From: Rhynchopus sp. YZ270_cl-10
Lineage: Eukaryota; Euglenozoa; Diplonemea; Diplonemida; Diplonemidae
Direction: 5' to 3'
NCBI GenBank assembly: GCA_964035575.1
Contig: OZ037866.1
Location: 1,364,001-1,428,000, forward strand
DNA: 64,000 bases
The notes under the pieces were generated by a model. The model searched no databases and was not told where the DNA came from. It saw only the letters and a list, made by a program, of their open reading frames with translations. The position numbers were made by a program, and so were the translations under genes. Below are positions 23,101-33,057 of the stretch, piece by piece. How positions within the stretch are numbered: position 1 is the stretch's first letter; each line of letters opens with the position of its first letter.

Positions 23101-25291
23101 GCGTATTAACCCGTCGGTTGTGTACGATGAAACGTCTCCCGGTGCCTCAACACCCCGTCTCCTCTCGGACACACTTGTGGGTGAGGCGAACGTGCGACTG
23201 TTTGCGAACGGGCAGTTGTACCTTGGGATCTTCACGTACGGGTGCAGGACGAAGGCCATCGAAGGTGGTCTTCCTATCAACTCTTGGACCACTCTGACTG
23301 CTGTTCTGAAGAGAGGTTCAGATCGGAAGAACTTCTGCCGTGTTTACCTGAACGGGACACAGTACAGTGAAGGACGGTCTTCGAAGAATGAAAGGGAAAT
23401 ATGGAATTCAGCATTATCAAGAAACCACGCAGAACCAATCCGTGTTGGGCAGCACTTCCGAGGACGTATTGATGCACTTCAGCTGTTCTGGATGCATCTC
23501 ACCAATAGGGAGATCCGTGCACTGCACACAGAGAGGAAGCTTGTGCGTACAGTGCACCCGAAGGTGCGTTACGTGGAGACACAGAACCTGAACTTGAACG
23601 GGCAGGAGACACGCGGAAACTTGCGTGCAGGAGTGTCGTGGCTGGTGGCAGCAATGATCCCACGTCAGGACATCATGGGTATTGTGGACAAGAATAACGC
23701 AGAAGCAAAACAGAACCTTGACACGCAGGAAGCAAACACAAACAAAGAAGTGAAGCAGAAGGCGAACGCAACGATCATGATCATAGTTGCGATGGCAATG
23801 TCGTCTGTTGTGATCTTCTTGGTCTTCAACGATCTGATCACAAAGCCGTTTGAGCAGACGGCTCTGCTGATGGCGGAGGCAGCTGTGATGAACATTGACA
23901 CAATGCCGAAAACGAAGTCATTTGTGCGTGAGCTGCAGACAATGAACCAAGCGATGGTGCTGCTTCTGTCGAACCTGCAGATGTACAAGAAGTTCCTCCC
24001 TGGTGCGCTCTTTGAGGAGAAGGAGCAGGACATTGTGCGGAACTCACGACCGCCACCTGGCATCACGAGCGGGACAGCAACGGTGGTGTTCACAGACATC
24101 CGTTCCTCGACTTCGATCTGGGAGGCTGTGCCTCAGGGCATGTGTGAAGCACTGAAGATCCACAACAGAATCATCCGAGAAGCGATGGACGAGTTTGAAG
24201 GCTACGAAGTGAAGACAATCGGGGACGCGTTTATGGTTGCATTTGCGACGGTGCTTGACGGTGTGAACTTCGGGTTGCGTGTGCACGAGGCTCTCCGCAA
24301 TGCAACGTGGCCTGCAGAGTTGCTGCATTTCAGACTCTGTGCCGACACAAGCCCGCTCTGGGGTGGGCTGACTGTGCGCATCGGTGTGAACGACGGCCCT
24401 GTTTCTGTGGAGAAGAACACACTGACGGGTCGGACAGACTACTTCGGACACACCGTGAACGTGGCTTCTCGCCTTGAGAGCACGTGCAAGCCAGGTGCTG
24501 TTGGACTGCGTCATGAGTTGTGGAAGTCCTGCTCCGTGGTGTGTGACGGTACTGTTGGTGCCGTGCAGGAAATTGAGCTGAAGGGTGTTTCCGGAAAGAC
24601 ACCCGTGTGCTATGTGTGGCCTGTCTCGCTTGCTGGGCGCGTGACAAACCCTCTCGTCGAGAGAGGAGCGGTGCCGACTGGTTCAGGTTCTTTTGCAGGC
24701 TCAGGATCTGAGAGGTCGATTAGCTCAAGCAACATGTCCGCTCTGTCGCTGCCGGGCAGTGTGTCGACGTCTGGATGCCTGGCAACGGTGGGTGTTGTGC
24801 AGGTAGCTGTCGGGGACGAAGCCCATGTTTCAGCAATGCGCATAATGTCAACACACCTGATGACGTTGAAGTCGTGTCTCGACCGCAGTGGTGGGCGTAT
24901 GGTGTCGCTCATCGGCAGTTTTGTGAGCATTGCGTGGAACCTGTCACATGCCGCCCCAGCACACGTTGAGAACTCACTACGCTTTGTGCAGTTTCTCTAC
25001 GGCACGTCTGCGATACGTGGCGGTGGCCTTGTGACCGGCTCTGTGCACCATGGCGAAGTAGGGGCAAGAACGTTGCGCTTCGTAACTGTGATGGGAGACG
25101 CTGTGCAGAAGTCCCTGATGCTGTGCATAGAGGCGAAGAAGGAGGGTTTGTTCTTCCTGTACGAGCCACCTGTGGACACAGTACTGCCGCAGAACCTTGA
25201 GCGTGTGCTGACACCACATAGGGCTGGTGTGTATGTGGTGCAGCAGAAGCGGGACAAGGCGGCGCCGTCTAATTTGGTGGAGAACTTCTAA
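20153..25291 (+). CDS. Receptor adenylate cyclase with PA and LamG-like sensors and a second degenerate cyclase domain
   Basis: This single-exon gene encodes 1712 residues with a signal peptide (1-15). Two protease-associated-like modules follow (about 120-210 and 295-410), then spans near 447-470 and 490-515 and a large sensor region with a LamG/concanavalin-like jelly roll (about 900-1130, ending RGRIDALQLFWMHLTNREI). A further span (about 1203-1226) and a HAMP-like linker carry the FLPGALF motif. The class III cyclase domain (about 1304-1470) has both metal aspartates (FTDIRSS, GDAFMVAF), the Lys and Asp expected for ATP (EVKTIGD, TDYFGH) and NVASR, so it should make cAMP. A second cyclase-fold segment (about 1545-1690) lacks these residues and may be a regulatory pseudo-domain. 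The layout recalls kinetoplastid receptor cyclases, though the sensors differ. Confidence 0.9.
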   Translation: MSLAVVSLTLLCLAAEPQCPTDVKSCLNKLVPDGISETGDKASSCNSSSWKMYDYCYTEACPIRLVITDPPELRTWMCATDNKFEPYNPDAHIDLYHKFNNKVFDILPVGNQATYDRRGCKDSDFSAGGKDFNGKIAMIQRGTCVYSAKIRAAQTAGASIAIVYDYYLYYYHRAMGGDSTGHTIPALHVARHMGEVVVKAAESGKAVKGKIEFNCDRTPSYSFDQGADYPWDGCPSNRMALVKHCSTVENDKQERLCDKCPLEMQLPGAETLCFFGNSLRPRKRETLFHLTTPLPYNSPADEVVFASELPGRGCLASDFAELRGKMVIIPETGRCTLVSSVILAQEAGVKAYMMVTSTYFLQWHSIRAYSHFVTIPVHTTDYHAHGKLTVFGQAKGTYKAGIGYVFPAVLFQEGAYPATDPPTPAPTDEPEVSNILELDTSADFEWKTGTIICLVVIILDTLLLVGIFVKQQRDRVVLPEEAVPEGVSIPLGLALMGVSLTLLILIAVVTFTLTHAAGKDSTDKALESGRFAIDVTHANLGKNTVELADQIRGTVLATVTRALTDEVRQIEYKLKVVQNTFYGFNESFQSFSERFLPVARLVRNQDSTIDKLRFQVFTTRGFYMNYRYMTDDRDDAARNDGVVGPVQQTQAGWLYGYNHYEQNLVDRVFYIGGHTQNYEANASRMLGSNYGDPLSVTVGKPANHVQWMPSKVTFPFPFHRFTTMMSAFVPLGNEGTYMGTIEAHIDLHEFVNSALATQTSKNLENMTLLILDREDRTIFGSQGSGAAATRNEGKVYTRSETTTEYVHMYSLYTTITSPSVIVKAFDEYMTSRGGWDEDKEITGEFDQKEYFTHQDHLMLTDITAEGGKAKDTGSHGWDVEMRDGACGNCVAHDAQVGKDVLEFDGSTTLHLYRNFTKNTEIVKRHTTSTSPYMNSMRAYQEVHTFPDGSECIAHTTRTSLTTSTTRCLLRDDIFVGGYFAINMRINPSVVYDETSPGASTPRLLSDTLVGEANVRLFANGQLYLGIFTYGCRTKAIEGGLPINSWTTLTAVLKRGSDRKNFCRVYLNGTQYSEGRSSKNEREIWNSALSRNHAEPIRVGQHFRGRIDALQLFWMHLTNREIRALHTERKLVRTVHPKVRYVETQNLNLNGQETRGNLRAGVSWLVAAMIPRQDIMGIVDKNNAEAKQNLDTQEANTNKEVKQKANATIMIIVAMAMSSVVIFLVFNDLITKPFEQTALLMAEAAVMNIDTMPKTKSFVRELQTMNQAMVLLLSNLQMYKKFLPGALFEEKEQDIVRNSRPPPGITSGTATVVFTDIRSSTSIWEAVPQGMCEALKIHNRIIREAMDEFEGYEVKTIGDAFMVAFATVLDGVNFGLRVHEALRNATWPAELLHFRLCADTSPLWGGLTVRIGVNDGPVSVEKNTLTGRTDYFGHTVNVASRLESTCKPGAVGLRHELWKSCSVVCDGTVGAVQEIELKGVSGKTPVCYVWPVSLAGRVTNPLVERGAVPTGSGSFAGSGSERSISSSNMSALSLPGSVSTSGCLATVGVVQVAVGDEAHVSAMRIMSTHLMTLKSCLDRSGGRMVSLIGSFVSIAWNLSHAAPAHVENSLRFVQFLYGTSAIRGGGLVTGSVHHGEVGARTLRFVTVMGDAVQKSLMLCIEAKKEGLFFLYEPPVDTVLPQNLERVLTPHRAGVYVVQQKRDKAAPSNLVENF

Positions 25292-25438
25292 CACGTTGCA
25301 CATCCTACTGTGGTGGCGCTTCTGCGACACTACTAACCCATCAGATTAGCATTCAAAAAAAGCCTGTACAACTATAGGTTGCAGAGACGAATCTGATTGG
25401 GGCATTTAACTTACAATCTTGTTTTCTTTTCTATGCTA

Positions 25439-27223
25439 TATACATAGCGCTCCACTTAGACTCTAACTAGATAATTAGAGTCGGCAGTTCGAGTATAATT
25501 AGAGTCTTTAAAACTCTAACTGAACTCTAATACTCTAACTGGACTCTAATTAGAGTCTAATTAGAGTCCTATAAGAGGGTCAATAAAGAGGGGCACATCA
25601 ATCAATGCTATAGCCATCAACCCAGGGGGCATAGCTAGTGCAAGAAATTCGACTTTGTAATCCAGAAAGTCTGTTCTCTGCTTGCAGAGAACCAGACACA
25701 AGAAAATATTGTTTGTTCCCCCAGAAAACCAGTGCACAATTCACACTCCTTGTGGGTGGTCTTATTGCCTTTCCCTCCCTCCCTAGCACTTCCCCTCCCT
25801 CCCTGGCCGGACCCCAGGGAGTTTACTTTCCGCAAAAAAATTTTTTTTTGGCAAAGACAATTTTCAGCCAAAAAAAAATTTTTTTTTTTGGGCTCACATG
25901 GGCCCAAAAATGCAACAAACCGAAAAATTTTGATGTTTTGAGCACCACATATTTACCAACTGGTTACTTTCCCTTTGGGAAAGTGATCTCCCCGGGAAAT
26001 CACTTTCCGGGGGGGGAAAATAGCACTTTTTTGCATTTTAACGCTCGGGAAAGTGCCTAGTCGGGAGGTAAAGCCTCATCCCTCCCTCCCAAGGCCCCTC
26101 GGGAACCCCTCGGGAAAACAAAAAATGCCTCGGGCCTTCGGCCCTCGCTGCATTTTTTATTTTCCCTCTGGGATCCCTCGGGACCTATGGGAGGGAGGGA
26201 AATAGCTATTTTAGCACAGGCATTTTGGCCCAGGGGCATGCACTTGAAGCATGGCTATTTAGTGTGTATGGGGCAGTGTTGTTTTGTTATGAATTCTCTT
26301 TGGTATTGTCGATCGCGGGTAGTTGTTCAACGCGAGGCTTGGATCTCTCCTGGGTTCATAAGTAGTATTTCTTCGGATGAAATGAACGTATGCTCGCTAT
26401 AGATTTCCCGTCAACACAGCCTTTGATACTGGGATTACCCCTTCGACCCCTTAGTGGTAGTTAAATTCGATTGATATTTACATTCCTACAGATGAAAGAA
26501 CAAGACACCACTTCTGTACCCGCGCATCAACATTTGTAGAAAATTTTGCACCCCAAACACCTTCAATAATGCCCGCCAAAAGGCGCCCCTTGTTGCTGGG
26601 AGTTTCTCATGTTTGATACCTGCACAGCAGGCATTCCTCTGAGTCCAACGCTGCTTGGCCTGTCTGCGGCGTTGCACCGAAGGTGCACATAGAGTTTTTG
26701 CATCGCATTCCCTAATGTATGGGGCACTCACACTTGAGGGCATGTGCCACTGCGCGGGTCTGAGTACCTGGGTACCCATAGCTGAGAATAAGCCGAGTCC
26801 CGGTACTGGGTACTAGGTACAGTAGGACTAGGACTAGGCCCCCACCCTCCCGCGACCGGGTCCCCGACCCGCTTTCAGGCGGACCACAGCGCCTTCACAT
26901 ATTGTGTCCCAGTCCGGCTGAGAACTCGGTTCCCCAAGTCTTATTTTCAGCTATGTGGGTATCTGGGCACCTGGGTCCTACAGAGGAACCTTAGGGGAAC
27001 CGGTTCCTTACGGCGTTTGCACCTACAAGAAGCCTGTTGTTTTACTCTAATTAGACTATAATTAGAGTGTAGTTAGAGTCTAATTATGCTCTAACTGCAC
27101 TCTAATTATAGTCTAATTGAAGAAAAGCGACTCTAATTATACTCTAACTGGACTCTAACTGACTTGGCCCAAAATCCCAGACTCTAATTATACCCTAATA
27201 CTCTAATTAGAGCGCTATGTATA
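25439..27223. mobile_element. Full copy of the CTCTAATTAGAGT-rich element
   Basis: The ends are inverted 14-mers TATACATAGCGCTC (25439-25452) and GAGCGCTATGTATA (27210-27223), flanked by ATGCTA on both sides, an apparent 6-bp duplication. Compared with the copy at 1-1318 it holds an extra 433-bp element at 25770-26202. Without that it would be about 1.35 kb. No transposase is seen. It lies 148 bp past the cyclase stop codon. Confidence 0.78.
25770..26202. mobile_element. Nested inverted-repeat element
   Basis: TTTCCCTCCCTCCC (25770-25783) and its inverse (26189-26202) bound a segment absent from the sister copy at 1-1318. The interior is full of CCCTCGGGA-like motifs and A or T runs. It has no ORF of note. 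The exact target duplication is unclear. Confidence 0.65.
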
Positions 27224-27244
27224 ATGCTACCAATTTATTGATTG

Positions 27245-27864
27245 CATAATATGGGTCGATTTCAAAACCCCCCCCCCCCCCAAAAAGTTCTTTTTTGTCT
27301 TTTTCATGATATAGGCAGTTTTTTTGCAGTCTGAGGTCCGGAACCGCCCCAAAAACGATTTTCTGGGAGGTTTTGGGAGGTTTTGGGGCGAAATGGACCT
27401 TTTTTGACCATTTTTATGGTATTTTTAGGCTGTTTTTGGCCCTTCTTCTTACACAGCCTATTGGGGGTCAAAATAGCTATTTTTGACCAAAAAACATCAA
27501 ATAAGCACCAAGAAAAGTGCCAAATGTGCCCAAAACAGGTCGGATTGGGCTCACAGCCCATTTTTGGGATATATTTGGGCCAACGGAGGCCTCCTGGCGT
27601 CAAATAAATTGTGTTTTTTGGTCAAAAATAGCTATTTTGACCCCCAATAGGCTGTGTAAGAAGAAGGGCCAAAAACAGCCTAAAAATACCATAAAAATGG
27701 TCAAAAAAGGTCCATTTCGCCCCAAAACCTCCCAAAACCTCCCAGAAAATCGTTTTTGGGGCGGTTCCGGACCTCAGACTGCAAAAAAACTGCCTATATC
27801 ATGAAAAAGACAAAAAAGAACTTTTGGGGGGGGGGGGGGGGTTTTGAAATCGACCCATATTATG
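27245..27864. mobile_element. Palindromic element with about 250-bp arms
   Basis: 27245-27494 and 27615-27864 are near-perfect inverted copies, from CATAATATGGGTCGATTTC inwards, with a loop of about 120 bp. TTG flanks both ends, a possible 3-bp duplication. It begins 21 bp after the end of the previous element. Non-coding. Confidence 0.8.
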
Positions 27865-28452
27865 TTGAAATACTTTTTTGGTGGTTTTTTGAAGCAAGTG
27901 AGGTGGAGAAGCACCTACATATTTCAAGTTTTTCTTTTTTCTTTTTTGATTTTTTCTTTGCGGGTTCGATAACCCAGGTGCGTGTTCCACTCTCAACAAA
28001 TATGTTTTTTTGTACAATACATGTGTCCCACCCTTTCGCTTTTCAGCAAGGGAAGGGCAAGGTGCTAACGACGTAAATATAAACGCTGTCTGTGCTGCAG
28101 AACACAGTTATTTGCAGCTCACCTTTGCCCCTTTTGTTAGGCTTCCGTTTTGATGTATTGTTCTGTTGTGATACATTCCCCACTAATATCCAAGGTCAGC
28201 AAGACATCACCCACCCACCATTTTATCTGAACATAGCATTGTGTTGTTGTCACCGAGCAAGACCGTCAGTATGGGAATTGCTCCGTTCACATTGTCGATT
28301 TCGTGTGCACTGCACCATTTTGCAGCGTTGTCTTGCAGAATAAGTTAATGATGTGGTTCGGTCGCCGCAAGCTCCCCGCCAGACACAACACACAGACAAC
28401 ACAGCCTGGGGTCTTTCTAACCTCAATTCTATTTTTTTTTTTTCCAACAACC
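27865..28452. other. Intergenic 5' region of the receptor gene
   Basis: A/T-rich sequence passing into a T-rich tract before the acceptor at 28453-28454; nothing else recognised. Confidence 0.5.
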
Positions 28453-28454
28453 AG
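28453..28454 (+). promoter_or_regulatory. Probable trans-splice acceptor
   Basis: A run of about 13 T residues followed by CCAACAACCAG ends at 28454, 13 nt before the ATG at 28468. Confidence 0.55.
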
Positions 28455-28467
28455 ACACCCTGCTGCG

Positions 28468-31400
28468 ATGCTGAAGGTGGTACAGGTAGTGCTTTTTGCC
28501 TCGTTTGCGAATGCAGCATCGCCGTGCGACTCACTGTTAGCAGGGTCACGTGGGACAACACCTTTGAACGTAGATACACCAGTGCACGAAAACTTCTTTG
28601 TGTCTATTTGCGAAGAGTACCAGAGTGCACTGATGCGCCACCCAGACGTAAACATTACGACCACATCGTACACCGCTCTTGTAGGCGGGAATGATCCCCT
28701 CGGTCTGCCCAGTGGTGCCTACAAGCTGTGGCTGTACGCACAGATGCTTCACTACAAGGAGACAGACATTGAGCTGATGTGGCTGGACGCACCCTGGATA
28801 CAGAGCATCAAGGACTACCTCGAGCCCATCCCACTTCTGCCTGCAGAGAAGGCAGCCTTCTTCCCAAAGACTGTGCACGAGAACGATGCTGGCGACTTGG
28901 TCACAGTCCCAATCAAGTCGAACTACCGTATCAACTTCTACAACCACGACCTCTTTGTGAAGTACAATGTTCAGTGGCCGAAGACGTGGGACGAGCTTGA
29001 GGCTGTGTGTCAAAAGGTTGCTCAGGGTGAACGTGCATTGGGACGATACTTCTGGTGTCTCGACTGGGACATTGAAACACAAGACACAAACCGCTTTTCG
29101 TCCTACATTTCAATGATGGCAAGTGTTGATGGTGGTGGTGACCTGATCCTGCCTGGTGGCATTGTGAACGTGAACACCCCACAGCTGCGCAAGGCGTTGG
29201 TGACGATGAAGCGCTGGATCAACTTAGACTTCATGTTCGGCAGCCCCACTGCACGTACCGCAGCTACTGAACCGGTCGCCTTCGACAAGGGCAACTTCCT
29301 CATCCAGCAAACGTGGACCGAAAACATTATTGCATACGAAGGGTTTCAGCAAGGTCTGAACTTCAAAGTTAAGGTTGGAGGCAGTCTTGGTGGTGAGTAC
29401 GGTGTGGACGGGAGCTGGCACCTTGCGATCAACAAGGCGATGCGCCACAAGGACCTCGGTGTGAACCTTGTGAAGGAGCTGATCCCGCACCTGTACAACG
29501 TGACGATGCACATCCCGAACTTCGTGCCTGCCTGGTCCGGCGTGCTGGACGACCCTGTGCGCAAGGCTGCGTGGTGTGCCAAGGTGCCGATGTACTGCGA
29601 GTCGTACGAGACCTACACAGACTACCACACGAAGCTGTCGTACCGTCCCTCGAAGGGATGTGGTGCGCTGTACAGCGAGTGTGTGCAGCTCATCGCACAG
29701 CATCTGATGAGTGGCTATGTGCACGGTGCCACGGACCTGGAGACTGCAGTGACAGACCTGCAGACGGGGCTTGCAAAGCTGCTTGGTGCTGTGAACTTGC
29801 ACGAGGCCACTGCAGCATCAGAGAAGGCTGAAGGGAGCAGGATTGCGTTGATTGTTGTTGCCTCTGTGAGTGCTGTGCTGCTGGTGCTGATTGCAGTGTA
29901 CGTGCGGACTGCGATGCTGAAGCTGCGCAAGGTTGGCTTCAAGATACCTGTGGCGGCCATGCTTGGGTTTGTGACGGCTGCGTCGCTTGTGGTGGTGACG
30001 GTGGTGGTGCTGACACAGATGGACGCCTCTGCACGCAGCATCTCGGAAGACCTGGCCCTGCGCCTGCGTGTCGCGTCCCTGCACTCTGTGCAGTCGACCC
30101 TGCACAGTGACGACCTGAACAACCCGCTCCTCAGCGAGACGCAGAAGCGCCGCACGGCACTCTCCCTCATGATGCACTGGGTGTCGCAGCTCGAGGTGGA
30201 GCCGGGTTCGCTCATCTTCACGTTGACGTACGACCAGGTTGCTGCAGAGGTGCAGGTGTTGATGTCGACAGACAACTCTGTGCAGAAGGAGCACGTCTTC
30301 CTTCCTGTGCACGCACCTCCAAACGGTGCTGAAGTGAGCGAAGTGCTGCACGCCTTCCTGCAGGAGTTTGGCTGGAAGCTGACCCAGGGCCAGCTCTTCG
30401 ACCCAAAGCAGCAGCACACCCTGAGTGCGGACGAGGAGTACTACGTGAACGTGAAGAGTGTGGACACCATGCCGTGGCACATTGTGTACATCGTGCCTGT
30501 GTCTGCGGTCATGGGCGAGGCGACGGACAGCCGGAACGCAGCACGCAACTACGGGATTCTTGCCTCACTCATTGCCATTCTTGTTGTCACTGCCTTTGCA
30601 ACGTTCATCACACGGCCCCTCATCGGAGTGTCGCACCACATGGAGATGGCTCGTGTCATGCAGTTTGACGAACACTACGTGCCTGGGTCGTACCTGGCAG
30701 AGACACGTGCCCTGCAGGAGGGCTTCCGGTCCATGGCTGAGCTTCTGGTTCAGTACAAGACGTTTCTGCCACAGTCGATCTTTCAGACGAGTGATGATTC
30801 AGATGAAGTACTGATGGAGTCTACGGGCACATCAGGACTCGAAGGGATCACGACAGCGAGCTACGTTTCAAAGACTCATGTGAGCTCTAACAGCAGGAGT
30901 GCGTGTGAAGCGCGCCAGGCCATGATCTCGGCACACACGGATCTGAGTTCCATGAAGGAGTCGAAGGGTTGCCTTCTCATCTGCAGCATCCAGAACCTGG
31001 GTGCGCTGTCACAGGGAGGTGAGTACACGGAGTTATTCCACAAGTTGGAGAAACTTGCACACGAACACAGTGGTGTGCTGCACATCTTCAACTCAATGTC
31101 ACCTGGGAAGATTGCGGTGTCCTTTGGCCTGACACGTTCACGTGCACCGAGCACCTGTGTGGATAAGGCTGCCTTCATGGCGTTTGAGATACTGCGTATC
31201 CCACTCGTGCAGAACAGGACGATTCTGCTCTCTGTGACACTGCACCAGGGGAAGATGAGGACAGGAAACCTTGGGTCTGAGCGGACAAGGGGGTTTGGCA
31301 TCATGGGTCGAGGTGCGGGACATGCGCTGCTTGTGGACGAGTATGCAGGTGATCTGGCGTGTGTGGCGCAGACGTCACTGATTTTGGCTACTTCTGGAGT

Positions 31401-31773
31401 GGTGCAGGTCATGAAGAACCGTGTGTTGATGCGTTCTGTGAACGTGTTGCGTGGCGACAGCGAGGGCGACAACGTGCACGTGACACAACTGCGTGAGGTG
31501 CTTGCAGTGGCAGACGATGAGTGGATGTACCAGCTTGAGGAGGTGGAGAGGAACCAAGCAAAAGACTCGGACAAGCTGCAGGGCTGGATTGACGCCCTCC
31601 GTAACAACGGTGAAGCGGAATGCGCAAAGGTGCGTGAGGAGGTTGCAGCTGCCACGTTCGAAGGTGACCCGGTGGCCGAAGCTGTTGCAGAGCAGCTCAG
31701 CACAATCGAAGCGAACGACGACATCACTGCGTACTCCGTGCGTCGTGCCTACACGAACAAGAATCGGGTCTGA
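28468..31773 (+). CDS. Membrane receptor: bacterial-type solute-binding domain plus degenerate cyclase domain
   Basis: The 1101-residue protein starts with a signal peptide (MLKVVQVVLFASFANA). Residues about 20-430 look like a family 1 extracellular solute-binding protein of ABC importers, with PKTWDELEAVCQKV and GGSLGGEYGVDGSWHLAINK. Spans follow at about 455-478 and 491-514, a second extracellular sensor (about 515-685), a span (about 694-715) and a HAMP-like linker with YKTFLPQSIF. The last domain (about 830-990) has the order of a class III cyclase, but I see neither metal-binding aspartate, so it is probably not catalytic. It may bind or regulate a true cyclase such as the one upstream. 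A charged helical tail ends the protein. I infer a nutrient or ligand receptor at the cell surface. Confidence 0.85.
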   Translation: MLKVVQVVLFASFANAASPCDSLLAGSRGTTPLNVDTPVHENFFVSICEEYQSALMRHPDVNITTTSYTALVGGNDPLGLPSGAYKLWLYAQMLHYKETDIELMWLDAPWIQSIKDYLEPIPLLPAEKAAFFPKTVHENDAGDLVTVPIKSNYRINFYNHDLFVKYNVQWPKTWDELEAVCQKVAQGERALGRYFWCLDWDIETQDTNRFSSYISMMASVDGGGDLILPGGIVNVNTPQLRKALVTMKRWINLDFMFGSPTARTAATEPVAFDKGNFLIQQTWTENIIAYEGFQQGLNFKVKVGGSLGGEYGVDGSWHLAINKAMRHKDLGVNLVKELIPHLYNVTMHIPNFVPAWSGVLDDPVRKAAWCAKVPMYCESYETYTDYHTKLSYRPSKGCGALYSECVQLIAQHLMSGYVHGATDLETAVTDLQTGLAKLLGAVNLHEATAASEKAEGSRIALIVVASVSAVLLVLIAVYVRTAMLKLRKVGFKIPVAAMLGFVTAASLVVVTVVVLTQMDASARSISEDLALRLRVASLHSVQSTLHSDDLNNPLLSETQKRRTALSLMMHWVSQLEVEPGSLIFTLTYDQVAAEVQVLMSTDNSVQKEHVFLPVHAPPNGAEVSEVLHAFLQEFGWKLTQGQLFDPKQQHTLSADEEYYVNVKSVDTMPWHIVYIVPVSAVMGEATDSRNAARNYGILASLIAILVVTAFATFITRPLIGVSHHMEMARVMQFDEHYVPGSYLAETRALQEGFRSMAELLVQYKTFLPQSIFQTSDDSDEVLMESTGTSGLEGITTASYVSKTHVSSNSRSACEARQAMISAHTDLSSMKESKGCLLICSIQNLGALSQGGEYTELFHKLEKLAHEHSGVLHIFNSMSPGKIAVSFGLTRSRAPSTCVDKAAFMAFEILRIPLVQNRTILLSVTLHQGKMRTGNLGSERTRGFGIMGRGAGHALLVDEYAGDLACVAQTSLILATSGVVQVMKNRVLMRSVNVLRGDSEGDNVHVTQLREVLAVADDEWMYQLEEVERNQAKDSDKLQGWIDALRNNGEAECAKVREEVAAATFEGDPVAEAVAEQLSTIEANDDITAYSVRRAYTNKNRV

Positions 31774-33057
31774 GAAGGTGCAACAGGTTGTTTGAGGTTC
31801 TATTATTACTTTGTCACATGCGAAAGCAATATTGTATTTGAAATTTGTGAAAGAAACGATTGCGCAACATGGTAACATGGAAATAATGTCAAATCGAAGG
31901 TGTCTAGGCCAGAACGTTACATGTTAATGTATTTGTGGTAGTCTATGACACCTGTCTTGTCAATGAACGAAGCACAAAGGAACCCATATTTGAGAAATCA
32001 CATCTACTGTGGTAAGCGAATTGGGAGTTCTTTTGTGACCTGGAGAACGGATGCGTCTCATCTTTCCAACCTTCTCTTTTCGTGACAAGTCCCGAGGGAC
32101 ACGTTCTTTTCACCAGTGATGTTTACGAACCACCAGATGGATGGCCCGCATGGTCCACCCAAGTGCACCGGTCATGTTCCAAGGGACACTGTCACAAGAG
32201 TGCTTTTTATTTCAAGTCAAATTAATGTGTATTTTCATCCCGTGTGTATGGGTCGGTCAGATAAAGAATGAAGGCAGTCCCTATGTTTCAACTCATAAGC
32301 TTGATTAAAGCAAAACAGCAAAGAGATTGCACAACTGTGGCAACACAACCGATGCAACTGTCACCACTCTAACAATTTATCAAAAAAAATAGGTAAAACA
32401 AAAATAAAACGAAGTAAAACGAAACAAAAAAAAAGGTCATCAGTTACTCCTCTTTCTGAAAGAAACGTCATCTTAAAATAGAGATCTTGGTGAAGTGTTT
32501 TAGATAGAATGGATCTGTACAAATGGTTGTGTTCCCGCAAACACTCTTTTTTTGCTCCACACATACCAAATGTATTCAAATAATGTAGCGACAAAAAAAA
32601 AGGAAAAAAAAATATATTCATCCACAAAAGTGTCGGTACAACGAAAGAAAAGGTTTCTGGTGTTTTTTTTCTCAACAACAATTTTAACTCAACTGCAATT
32701 ATCCTGAAGTTACGTCTGCTTTCCTCCCCCAGCACAACACTGTATTTTTTTTTTTTTTGTATTCCTTGTTGAATTTTTTGTCTGCTTTTCTCTTGTGATA
32801 ATACGCGTATCAAACCATAGCTTTAACAACGCCTCTCGAAGTCGTTACTTGTGTTTTTTTCGGTTGACACTATATTCTACTGAAAAGCCGTTTGTGACGA
32901 AGTGAGAGCCAAGTTTCAAACCAGCATGTTCCCTCACGGGGTACATAACGATAGTATGTAAAATCTATGTGTGTGCACGAGAGGAGCATGCGTGTGGGTT
33001 TTTTATTTTAATCCCACACGGCAGCAATTTTTTTTTTTCAGTGCCTACGTCCCCGAG
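31774..33057. other. Intergenic
   Basis: A/T-rich sequence; a minus-strand open stretch of 150 codons at 32361-32813 has low-complexity composition and is not called. Confidence 0.5.

Noticed and set aside
32361-32813. 150-codon minus-strand frame
   Set aside because: Lys/Phe-rich low-complexity translation of A/T-rich DNA, with no acceptor or codon bias like the genes.
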